Source of the DNA: Apostichopus japonicus
Taxonomy: Eukaryota; Echinodermata; Holothuroidea; Aspidochirotida; Stichopodidae
Reading direction: 5' to 3'
DNA: 64,000 nt
Assembly (NCBI RefSeq): GCF_037975245.1
Contig: NC_092569.1
Location: forward strand, 531,001 to 595,000
Shown in pieces: positions 42,701 through 55,600 of the stretch. Under the pieces are notes generated by a model that saw nothing but the letters and a program-made list of their open reading frames with translations, searched no databases and had not been told where the DNA came from. Each line of letters starts with the position of its first letter. The first letter of the stretch is position 1. The translations under genes were made by a program, and so were the position numbers.

Positions 42701-45700
42701 TTTTCCATGAAAATTTTAGTTTGATGAGCAGTATCGCAACTTGTTTGATTGGCTAGATGAGAACGAAAAGTTTATGGACGATGACCGATCTGTCGGTACC
42801 GACCCAGAATTTCTGAAGTCCCAACGTCTGAAACACAAGGTAATAGCTACAGTATGTTCCTTCCCAGCTCTATGTCTCTTGGCTGTTCAGTTTAGACCAT
42901 TCTTGCTGCAGGTCTGGTATTTTGGCTTCAAAGATATATTCATTTTTACTTATAACTACCACTGATTGTTTTTATTTTAAGAATCAAATCTTGTTAAGAA
43001 GATGATTTGATTACATTTTGCTTTGTATTCCTGTGGTAATAGGAATTCCAGAAGAAGTTATCGATGGTGCAGCCTACCTATGACGGAGTGGTCAGGGCTG
43101 GCAGGAATCTGAGAGAGAAGAGTAATCAAGAAGACACAAAACTCCTCAATGCAATGATGACTGACCTCAAAGATAAATGGGACTTACTCTCTGGAAAAGC
43201 AGTTGACAGGTGAGTTTGTCTACAAGACACAAAACTCCTCAGTGCAATGATGACTGACCTCAAAGATAAATGGGACTTACTCTCAGGAAAAGCAGTTGAC
43301 AGAAGAGTTTGTCGGCCGGGGGTGCAGAAAATAATGCATATAAAGGACTTCAAACAGATTTTACTTGTCTTTCTTAATGACAATGGTTGTTTGGTATTTA
43401 ATGGTTTCACAAGTACTGTGCAGTAGTTTGGTGACTTTGATGACTTCATGAATTTAAGGATTGGGAATTGTCTGATTTTTGTCTGATGTCGCAATCAATT
43501 ATCAGTCCCAATACTTCTTTCTGTTTTTCTGGATAAAGTTTGATTTGTTTCTTCTTCTGTATCACTTCAGATCTAATCAGATACTTCTCCTTCTTCCTTT
43601 TCTTGTTTGTTCTTTAGGCAACGTAAACTTGAGGAAGCATTACTATACAGTGGTCAGTTCAAGGATGCCCTGCAGTCTCTCTTGGAATGGATGTACCAGG
43701 TGGAACCAACCTTGGCAGATGATAACCCTGTGCATGGGGACAAAGACACAGTGGCCAACCTCATGGATGCCCATCAGGTAAGGCTACCCCACCCCCTCCC
43801 TCATTCCAACTACCCTCCTGCTGTTACTTAATGCTTTACCCTGATTTCTCAACTCTCAGTAGATGTATAGCTGACTTGACATTTGGCTTTTAGTGATTGG
43901 AAGAATATTCAGTAGTAATCAGTATTTGATTATTCATTAAAGATTACAATTTCCATATTCATTAAAGATGATTAGATTCACAGTTTTATCTCAGTTAGGC
44001 ATTAAATAAATTTTAACAAAGGAAATTTAATTTCATTGAGCAAAAGAACTCATTTCCATAGCATTCATTATCCTTAACAAAGAAAAGCATTTCCTGTGGA
44101 TATAGGATTGAAGATGTGGATAAATGGGTGTTTGTTCTGCATTTCCTATGGATATAGGATTGAAGATGTGGATAAATGGGTGTATGTTCTGCATTTCCTA
44201 TGGATATAGGATTGAAGATGTGGATAAATGGGTGTATGTTCTGTATTTCCTATGAATATAGGATTGAAGATGTGGATAAATGGGTGTATGTTCTGTATTT
44301 CCTGTGGATATAGGATTGAAGATGTGGATAAATGGGTGTTTGTTCTGTATTTCCTATGAATATAGGATTGAAGATGTGATTAAATGGGTGTTTGTTCTTC
44401 ATTTCCAATGGATATAGGATTGAAGATGTGGATAAATGGGTGTATGTTCTGTATTTCCTATGGATATAGGATTGAAGATGTGGATAAATGGGTGTTTGTT
44501 CTGCATTTCCTATGAATATAGGATTGAAGATGTGGATAAATGGGTGTATGTTCTGTATTTCCTATGGATATAGGATTGAAGATGTGGATAAATGGGTGTA
44601 TGTTCTGTATTTCCTATGGATATAGGGTTGAAGATGTGGATAAATGGGTGTTTGTTCTGTATTTCCTATGGATATAGGATTGAAGATGTGGATAAATGGG
44701 TGTTTGTTCTGTATTTCCTATGGATATAGGATTGAAGATGTGGATAAATGGGTGTTTGTTCTGTATTTGCTATGGATATAGGATTGAAGATGTGGATAAA
44801 TGGGTGTTTGTTCTGTATTTGCTATGGATATAGGATTGAAGATGTGAATAAATGGGTGTTTGTTCTGCATTTCCTATGTCAGTACATTACACGTAGAATA
44901 GGCTCAGAGGATACTCCATAGTGTGTATCCTAACTTGACGGTAATCGTTGTTGTTGCTGGCTAACTTATCTTTCCTAAGATCCTTTTACTTTAAAGCTGA
45001 TGGTATCTTAGCTCTTCCCATCAGGCCAGTAGGAACAGATATTAGCAGATAATGATTGGCCAGTTTTGTTTCTGATTATTTATGACAGGGATTCCAGAGA
45101 GATCTAGCAAGCAGAAAGAACAGTGTCAGGTCTGTCAAGAAGTCAGCCAAAGGTCTGATGGATAAGTCGAGTGAAGACACTTCACACCTTAAAACCAAGC
45201 TGGATGAGCTGGACACTAAATGGGAGACAGTGTGCGAACTGAATGTACAGAAACAGGCCAGACTAGAAGATGCTCTCAAAGAGGTTGGACTCAAAACCTT
45301 GAACAACTTTGAAATCCCTTCATAAGTTTGAAGTCTAAGAGTTGACAAAAATGTGTGCAAACCTAACTCCATAAGACAAGTGTTATTTCCCTAGTGATTT
45401 GTTTCTTAACCTCTTCAACTACTCACACCCCTTCGCAATAGTAAAACACTTTTACACACTCCTTTGCCAGCCGTGGATGAAATTAATCTTGTTTAAAGTA
45501 GGTTGTTTATACCTATAGCATTGCCCTTCCTGGAGTCCTGCCTTGTTCCCACAGAGGGTTCTTACATCCCACATGCTAAGTAATGCTGCCCTGGTGCGTA
45601 GAGATAGCTGTTTCTCTGACATAATGGAATGTTTAGAGACCAGTTTGTATCTACTGCCCAGCTTACTTTATCTGTGAAAATCGCTACCTCTCTGCCCCCC

Positions 45701-48700
45701 CCCCCACCTTCCATGAACAAATAAATCGGAAAGACAACCTGCATTTTTGACCTTGTTTTAAATGACAATTCTAACAAACATTATATACATACACTTTGAC
45801 AGACTATTAATTATTCCTGGATATTGTTTTGGACCAACAGGCAGAGGAATTCAACTCGGCCGTACAAAATCTCTTAGACTCCTTTGCTGCAACAGAACAC
45901 AGCATGAAGTTTTCAGGTCCATTAGCAGAGAGTGAAGACAAACTCACAGAACAGCTGGAGAATCACAAGGTATTGCAATGAGTAGTCATAATAAATGTGT
46001 AAAGAATTCAAATTTTGAAAAGTTTGAAAAAATAATTAATTTGGTAAATTTGGTTTGCTCATCGTTACCTTTCATGCATATTGAATTCCAACATTTAGAA
46101 ATGTTGTTTCATTGATATTTGAATTTCAACATTTATTATTCTTCAGTGAGGGTTTTCTTGGTACAATGCTGTCAATATTTAGCCAGCATATCTTAACTCT
46201 AAGTTTATCTGTGTTTCTCATAATTTCAGGATGCTAAGCGGATGCTGGATGCCGAGAAGAATCGTCTCAATGATGTGATCAGGCAAGGAGAAGACATCTT
46301 ATCCAAGTGCCACCCAGACGCCATTCCAATCGTGAAACGCCATCTTGGTATCCTCAACGCTAGATGGGAAGATGTTAGTATCAATTTCTATTCTCTTGCA
46401 TTATCTTTGAGATTTGCTAATCCAGTAAGTCCCCGATTATCAGAAATGGTCGGGACCGGTAGTTTGGGTAATTGAAAATTCAGATAATCAAGTTTACATC
46501 AATTAACTTATTTTCCACTAAGACACGCATGTTATGTGATATTATGCCTTTAAAATTGATTATTTGACCATTGTATTCTGAAATATTTAAAAAAATTGGA
46601 AGACTGCATGACTTTGTCAAATGAATTTGAAAGCTGATCGTAACCTAAGTTACCAAATTTACGTTGTACACAATATGAGTTCTGTACAGTACTTGGAATT
46701 AATAACACTAGCCATCCAGAATTTTCATTAATGAACTGATGGCAGGTTCCAAAAATTTGGCGTTCGGATAATTGGAATTTGACTGTATTGTCATGTTGAT
46801 TATTCACATCCTAAATGAAGGCTGTAGGGGACAATTATACATTTTTTAAGTCCAAATGGTAATTAAAATGCCTTTAAACAATTTGAACATCATTGGCATA
46901 TTTGAGCATATTTTGAAACAATAATATGTAAAATCCCACCCCCTCCCCCCCCCCCCCCTGCGAGCATATTTTGGAACAATAATATGTAAAATCTTCAATG
47001 TCTGCATTAGTTGAGCTACCATGGGAAATTAATATTAAATAATTTGAGAGAATTAATTTTATTTGTAAGAGAACCATGTCTGGCACTCTCTTTCTCCTGC
47101 TAGTGGAATTTATAAATTGACATTTTGTATGTAGATTCAAGCTCTGAGTGAGCAGAAAGAATCTCGCCTCAACGATGCCTTAAGGAAAGTCCAAGATGAT
47201 GCAGAACTCCTGGATCAAGTGATGGAGTTCTTGGAGGATGCAGAGCACAAGTTAGCTCAACAAGAGATAGAACCCATTCCAGAAGATATGGAAGTGGTGG
47301 AGAAACTCTTAGAAGAACATAATGTAAGTATTACCATGGATACAGAGAGGAGGGTGCACACTGCTTGTAGAATGACTTACTTTATCTGTTGAAATCAATT
47401 GGACATTATGTGAACAGCTAAGGTATAAGGATCAGGGCATTTAGACAGCTTTGTGCATTTCAAATAGCTGTTTCTTTATATGTGTGTGTCTATTCATTTG
47501 TAAGTTTTAGTTAACAGTGATTCAGATAATAGAAAGTGTTTATATGGTTCCTCACATGATGTTCAAGTCTCAGATACTCAATGTCATTTGTGTTTGTAAA
47601 ATTTAATAAAAATGTAGACACATTTTCATAGCATCTAGAGAATGTTGAAAAGTACATCTGTTCATTTTGAAGTAGCAATTGTTATAGAATGTTTCGCCAC
47701 CAGTGACCTCAGAATTACAACTCTGAAGTCAATTTTCTTTTCTTGATTTGTAAATATAGCGGAAATTTAAGTCCCTTCAGTTTCTGAATTGTTTTAATAC
47801 TTTTATAATCGATTATATTTTAATATCTTACACATAAAGAGAAATAATGAAAGAATGAATTAAATATCGGAATAAAACATGAAACCATCTCTGTATATCC
47901 GCAGCACTTTGAGGAGTCTGTAGCATCCAAGCAACCAGACATTGATCGTCTTGTCAAGCCTCACAAGAGAAAGAGATCTGTTGATTCTAACAGCGGCATT
48001 CCCATCAGCTTTGACCGCTCACGGAGAGGAAGGTCAAGTCGCCCCAGGAGCAGAGATGCCAGCCCTGCCGCTGACCCAGTAAAGAATCCCAAAATAGCAG
48101 CTCTGGACAATCAATGGAAGAATGTCTGGCTGAGGGCCATGAACAGACGAAGAGCGCTGCAAGACGTCCAAGAGAAACAGAACGAGGTACGAAGGTCTAT
48201 ACAACTAGCTGTGTCAGGGATGTGAAATGTTTCCTGTCTGGAATAGAATTATCTGTAATATGGATAATAGTACGAAGGTCTATACAACCGGCTGTGTCAA
48301 GGATGTGTAGTGTTTCCTGTCTGGAATAGAATTATCTGTAATATGGATGATAAATATGTTGCAGTCTCTTACTGGATGTGTTGTATCACTTATTGGTTGT
48401 ATGATTGCCCTTTGACCTTATATGATCGTGCATTTATACAGATTAGCCATTTATCTTTGGCATTATTGATTTCTGACAAGAGTAATGTTGTAGCATACTG
48501 ATTGGTCTTTGTGACCAAATGTAATGTTGTGGTTGGCTGGATACAGGTGCTTAATAGTCATACTGGCTGCAAGACCCTTGGTGTATGATGTGTGTGCCTG
48601 GCACATTAATGTAAACATAATTCCTGTTAAATTGTAACCACAGTAGTAACCAAATAAATATTTCAAATCTCTGGCTTTGTTGTGCTTGATATGCTACCAA

Positions 48701-51700
48701 CAAATAATAGAAAATGTTTTATTAATAAAAGACTGACACAACAGGGTGAAAGAAAAATTAAGGTTTTGATTAAAATGATGTTGCTCTTTCATTTCCTAGC
48801 TCCAAAGCATGAAGAACTTTAACTTTGAGGATTGGCGTGCCCGATATCTCAAGTGGATGCAGCACAAGAAAGCAAGAGTGATGGACTTCTTCAGAAAACT
48901 GGACCACGATCGAGACGGCAAATTGTCTCGCAAAGATTTTATTGATGGTGTGGCGGATTCAAGTAAGTTATCTTATACTTCTTGCTGAATTAATTAGTTA
49001 CCTTTTTATTATCTAATTTTGTTGTAAGTCCAGACTCATTGAAAATATCTTTTTAACCATCTGAAAATTGGCTAGAATATTACAAAGTGGTAACCCCCTT
49101 GGATCCCAAATTTATTTGTTCATTCCAAAAGCATTCTTTGATACAGGGGTCTCATATTGGCAATGCATTCTTAATGGCATTCATCGAATCCTAACAGTTA
49201 GAAGCTTTAAGATTGTACTTTCTAAACTTATGGAATTGTTACCCTAATTTGGAAGTTGTTTAGACAACCTTTTGCATGACAAATTTGTTGTCCTCCAGAA
49301 ATGATTCTTTGAAGAAAACACAATTTCACTTTTAAGTTATAGAATCTGTTATTGATGACAATGCAACCTTGAAAGCAGTGCAACAAATTTTCTCACTGTC
49401 ATCCACACAATTAGTTTGTGATTAATAGTTCTGAGTTCAATGGTTTATGGCAAGGATCACTTTTCTCTTCAAAAGTCGGGCAAGATAGTGAAGTAAGTGC
49501 ATTGCCAAATTTAACAATCCCAAATGTCTTAGGATGTGTTTATTCTGAAAAGGGCTTACGTCTTTAGGGAATTCTCACAGAGTTCAGTAACTTTCCCTTA
49601 TCAGCAAGAATCTGCCATAACATTGTGAGAAGTAGTTGTTCAGTTAAAATGCAGCTGTGGTATTTAAGCTTGTGTGGCTTCAATAGACAATAGCTTGATA
49701 TGACAGCATTCTTTATTTCCTTCTTACAAGAAACTTATTTCTATACCTGTACTTTAAGTGTTAATCCTATTCATGAAGCTACCAGGCTCTTTGACTGTTT
49801 TAATCTGCCTAAATCTTTCTAATCTCTTTGACATACTTTTCTTCAGCGGATCCTATTACCTTTTGTAAGACTAATAAGTGGATGTACCTTATCCTTTGCT
49901 GTGTTGTTCTATGGTTGCTCTGTATTGTCCACTGCTGCTTGAAAGTCAACATATATTACCCTACCTTACCCCATTATATGCAACCTTTAGGTATCACAGT
50001 AAAAGAGGCCTGGATAATAGTAGAATGTCAATTAATTATGTTTAGAGGATGTTTAGAGGAGAGGGCAAATGGATGGACTGGAGAGGCAGAGTGATTTATA
50101 ACGCAACAGATGTGTGTAGAATATAGGAGATTAAGAAGGCCAATAGTAAGACAGACAGATGAATTTCAATTTGATTTAAAGAGCAACAGATGAGTATAGA
50201 ATGTAGGAGATTAAGAAGCCCACGATGTAAGACAGACAGATGAATTTCAATTTGGTTGTGATAAGAGGGAAGCAAATGTGCAGTGGAAAAGAATTCTGGA
50301 AGATTCTGGAAGGAAAGAATTCAAATTGGGTCTACGAAAAGGGTTTAAGATTTGAAGATTAGTTAGGAGAGGGATGTTGGACTGGAGGGATCAAGGAACA
50401 AGATTAAGTGTGATGTGTGCTGGAAATAAAATAATGTAGGATTTGTGGATTAATAAAGAATGCAGCAAAGGGTATTAAGATGAAAAGTTGGAAGAAAATT
50501 AATTGGTGAGTAAGAATTGGTGCATTATTTGGGATTAAGAAAGGATGTAAGAAGGATGAGGATTAAAGCAGAGAGCAATTTTGTTGACAGTATCTTGGCT
50601 AAGTTTTATACTTAAGGGTTTCACTGTGACACCTTTTGTCAGTTTTGCTGATGTTTTAAGAACCGTTCTACATCTACAGGGTCAGTGTTTACTAATCCTC
50701 TTGACTTTCTAAGTGCTCCTTGTAAGTATGTGACCATTGAGAAACATGTAGTTAACCAGCAGAGACGATGTAGAAGGCAGGAATCTTAACTCTGCTAGTA
50801 TCACCTATAAACAATAGACCCTTTCTTCTTTATGATTACATTCGTTATGATCTAGAAGCTGTTTAACATTATTCATTCAGTGCATTTAACAGGGTTATCC
50901 CTCACAGTACCATATTCATTATTACCCATTTCTCTACAGTGTTAGCAGACCCTTCTTATATCTTTACTAATATCCCAATATCAGTTCTTAATTGACTTCA
51001 TATCATCCATTACAAGTTGTTACCATTATGGCCTTCCAAGAACCTTGCTCCCATCTGAAAGGTGTTGGCAGCAAACAGTTGTCAAGTCCATGTCAAGTCC
51101 CTGTTGTCAAGTCCCTGCAAATATGCATTCCTAATTGAGTGTGGTTAGAGCCACTGCCCGTATCATCTTGATATATTTTATTTTTTTAGCCTTTTAAATG
51201 TTCCCTTTCACCCGTATTATTTGGAATGGTTGTATGTATATATTATATTTCTGTGGTTACTCTGCTTACCTTCTTGTTGTAAACTGCATTTATGTCAAAG
51301 GTTCTTCTGTAGACTGGTTTGAATTACTGTCATCCAGATGTATTGGCTACAGTACCTATCTGTATTCCTCTGTTTATATATACATATATATATATATACA
51401 AGTATTATGTAGCACTGTATAATCACTGCTGTGTGCACTTGTAGGCATGCATTTCCAAGTAAAAACACAAGTATTTTGTTTTGTTGTAACTGGCCGAATT
51501 TTAATTTATTCCCTCCTCTGGGCATAACTTAGGTAGTTGCACCCTGGTTACAACTAAAACTTGTCAATTATAAACCATATCAGAAAGACTCCCTTATTGG
51601 TTGAACTCCAGACGTGTTAGCTAGACTTCCAGATGCAACAATATTGTGCATTCATCTGTTACATGACCACCATAACCCATTTTCAACCATAATATGTACT

Positions 51701-52572
51701 TGTCATTTGCTAATCTACAGAGAATTGTGCTTTTGTTGTCATGCAAATTTCTGAGGTTCAGAATGCTCAGGTCTTAACACTCTGAAAGTTCAATCTTGAA
51801 TGATTAGTTTAGAAATCTTTTTACTGAGAAAGGGTAAATTATTTTTAGTTGGGTGATAATCTGCATATTTCAGCACTAACTTAAATGAAAGTCGGTACAA
51901 AATGGCCCAGCAAGTGTTATCGTTCCAAGAACTTTGTCGTGTCAGTAAGTGTGAAAGAGCCTTGCATCAACTCTTTCAATGTTGAAAACTAAACCATTCC
52001 AATGAATTGGTCTCATGTGATGTCCTTCTTGCTTCACAGACTTTGATACAACCCAACCAGAGATGAACGCAGTAGTGGATTATCTTGATCCCCTGAATGA
52101 GGGATTTATCGACTACAAAAAGTTCTTGAATGCCCTCTATCCAGATTCTGAACGAAGCAAGCAACCCGCCACCGAGGCTGAAAAGATAGCAAATGAGGTA
52201 AACAGAGATTTTTACATACCCCTTGCTTTTCATCAATATGTCAGCTTTTTTCCTATTAACTTCAGAGCATCCATGCATACTTAATATCATTAAAACCTTT
52301 AGTTTCTCATTGTGCTGTTTTTTAGACTACTTTGATGTAAATATTTACATTTCCAGTATCATTAGAGGGGATTGGCAGGTGATTCTGTCAATTTCATCAA
52401 TTTACACAAATTTTGTATCACAAATTATTTCTCATTTTCTGGTAAACACGTTGTTCAGATATTTTGGAATGTTACCAATGAATGAAAGGTTAGGGTAGGG
52501 TATTTTATTACTTATATTTCTATTTTAGTATCATTTTTTTATATTTATTATTATTTTTTTATTTTTGTTATT

Positions 52573-52604
<32 letters not shown>

Positions 52605-55600
52605 TTTTATTTATATTTTATTACTTATATTTATATTTGATTTCTTACAGGTGGAGAGACAGGTGTGCAAGTGTCAGTGTACCAAGAAATTTAAAGTCCA
52701 AAAGTTGGGAGAGAGCAAATACAGGGTCAGTTACTTAAAGAAAAGAAAAATCCACCCTCCAGCCCCCCCCCCCAAAAAAAAATAATAATAACCATATCAT
52801 AAATAGAAATTCAACTGCAATTTTGGTTTCCCATCTCTATTACTTTACTTTTATCTGTTGTCATTTAACATGTCATTTGGCAGTGTCTATGATCTTGAAA
52901 GTAATAACTTCCTTAAAAGCTAGAATTCATTGCATCTCTTGCATAACATCTCTTCCAAGCGACTCACCCTCCTGGATTTAATATTACCCCTTTCTTTATT
53001 CTTAATAATAACATAAGCTTCAGCATTAGTTAAGTATGTACTACCTAAATCAGTGGATATTTTGATCACAGTGTGTATGATCTTATCGCAACTGTTCCTG
53101 TTTCCTCTAACAGTTTGGTGATTCTCAGATGATGAGGCTAGTCCGCATCCTTCGCAGCACTGTCATGGTAAGAGTAGGAGGTGGATGGATGGCGCTAGAT
53201 GAATTCCTGGTCAAGAACGATCCTTGCAGAGGTTTGTGCTCCTAAAGTAGAAAAATATTTCGAAAATCCCTTTCCTATAATTTAATGTATTTTTTGAAAT
53301 TCAAATGGAGAGTTCGTCCCGAATGTTATTTAAACTAAACTAACCCAGTCTGTTCTTAGTAACAACCGAGATTCTTGGAACATCAATGATTCTGAAGTCT
53401 AATGTGGGTTAAAAGTTTTACCAAACCTAAAATGCTATAGGGAATGAAATGGACAGTAATGATATGGTATTTGCTTGTAAGACTAGTGATAAGAGAAAGG
53501 GATAATAAAGATGGTACAGTATCTTGGAAAATACCTGAGAAAAGGCAAAAATGGTTTTACTTATGAGTGGTCTTGAATTTAAATGATCTCAGGTATGACT
53601 TCCGAATAGCTTTACTCATTTGAAAATGCCCCTTTCATACCACTGTCATAACAGTTTACCTGCCTTGGGCATTTTAAAAGGCTCTTGCAGGCAATTTGAG
53701 CTGAGGGAGTGACTTTCCAAGCTTGTTTCTTGGCGAATTGATTACATAACACACTGGCTAACATTACAGACTAATAACCTTGAAAGGTGAAAAGGTGGGC
53801 AGTGGCAAAAAAAATGAACAGCAGTCTTACTAAAGGGTGGATTTTCAAATGTGGAAAGATAATGATTGGCTAACACCACTATCATTGAGACATACCTTCA
53901 TACCATTCCTCACGTAATCTGAATCAATTTGCGTCTATTTGTTTACAATTTCACAGCCAAAGGCAGAACTAACATTGAGATCAAAGAGAAGTTTATCTTA
54001 GCATCCGGGGTCAGTCAGTCCATGGCAGCCTTCAGGAGATCCAGGTCTCCGTCAGAGTGCAGTACAAGTAGTGTAGGCTCCAGCAGTATGAGTGGTAGCC
54101 CATTCATTAAGGTAAGTAACCATGACAATGCTGTCATCTGCTGCAAACCTGCTGCTGTGTCGATTTGCTATTAAATATTTGCTGTCACACAAATATTTTG
54201 ACCCAAAAATGTGTATTTGATAGATTGTTGTCAAATGTGTACCTAGGATGTGAGAAAGGGGGGGGGATGATTTATTGACATTGTGTCATGTGTTAATGTT
54301 TACATAGCCTAACATATCTAGAGGCCTGACATATCTTTGAAGTTATCTTAATTTGTATATAAGATGCAAGGTAAAATTTACCTGTAAAGTCTGATCATAC
54401 CCACTGATAGAGCAGGTTTAGGTTTAGATAGATACCTCATGGAGCTAATACTGAACAATATAACAGTTACATTGTGTAAGCAATGTATATAAAATGTATA
54501 TAAAAATGTATATAAAATGCATATAAAAAGCAGTGTATATAAAAATACTGAACAATATAACAGTTAGATTGTGTAAGCAGACTACAGTTCTTGCCATCAG
54601 TTTACTGTTTGCTCATGGAGCTAATACTGAACAATATAACAGTTAGATTGTGTAAGCAGACTACAGTTCTTGTGATCAGTTTTTCTGTTTGCTTGCATCG
54701 TTGTTTATCTTGTATTAATGGGAATTGGTATGAATATTTGTTATAACATAGATGGGAAGCTTTTGATCAAACCAGATATTAAACTTTTCTTGACTCTCTC
54801 GTAACAGAGCAAACGCAATATTAAGAGACCATGGCAGCAGGGTCATACAACCACACCTCGGGTCACCAGCACGACCAGAGTCAACCCTGATGGATCTTTC
54901 ACCCGTACCACAAGAGAAGCCAAGGGTGGTGGTGATTCTGTGACCAGGAAGTCAACAACCCGGAGTGTAACACCAGGTAAGTGATTGAACTTCAAGAGGG
55001 AAGTCTTAAAATATAAACCAAAACCAATCATAAATATCATTTCTAAGGCCATTGTTTGGTGTATGAAGAAGATGTCACAATAAACATGTGTGTACCATCT
55101 CTTTCCAGATCAGTAATCATTAACTCATATTATGTTGATTTGTGATTTTGAGTGTTAAATTTAACATGGGAATACCCTCCCCTTGACTCTCATTGATACA
55201 TATATACCTATATTTAAAAGTATATGGGTAACCCAAGTTGGCAAGTCCTTCTTTTCTCAAGGTAGTTATTTTGATTGTGGTGGGTAATCAGACTTTAACA
55301 CTCGAAGCATCAAGAAATATCAAGTTCACATCTCTTATAACAGCAAAAAGACATATTCTGTTGTTCACTTGTGCAGTCACTTCTCCAATTTAGTGAGCCA
55401 GAATATTACAAATTGTGAATAAGTTTGTGCCTCAAAATATGTATAATGATAATAATAATAATGGTGATTTATAATGCGTGCATATCCACCCGGAAGGTGC
55501 TCAAGGTGTGAGAGAGGAAAAGAGAAAAAATAGCAAAACGAATGAACAAAAGAGTTATTGGTTAACATTGATGAATGCTTGACCCAAGATTAGTGTTTTT

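Noticed and set aside
43221-43313. Second copy of the exon 24 end as a true additional exon
   Set aside because: It has no acceptor, and its donor GT is replaced by AA. Read-through from copy 1 meets TGA at once.
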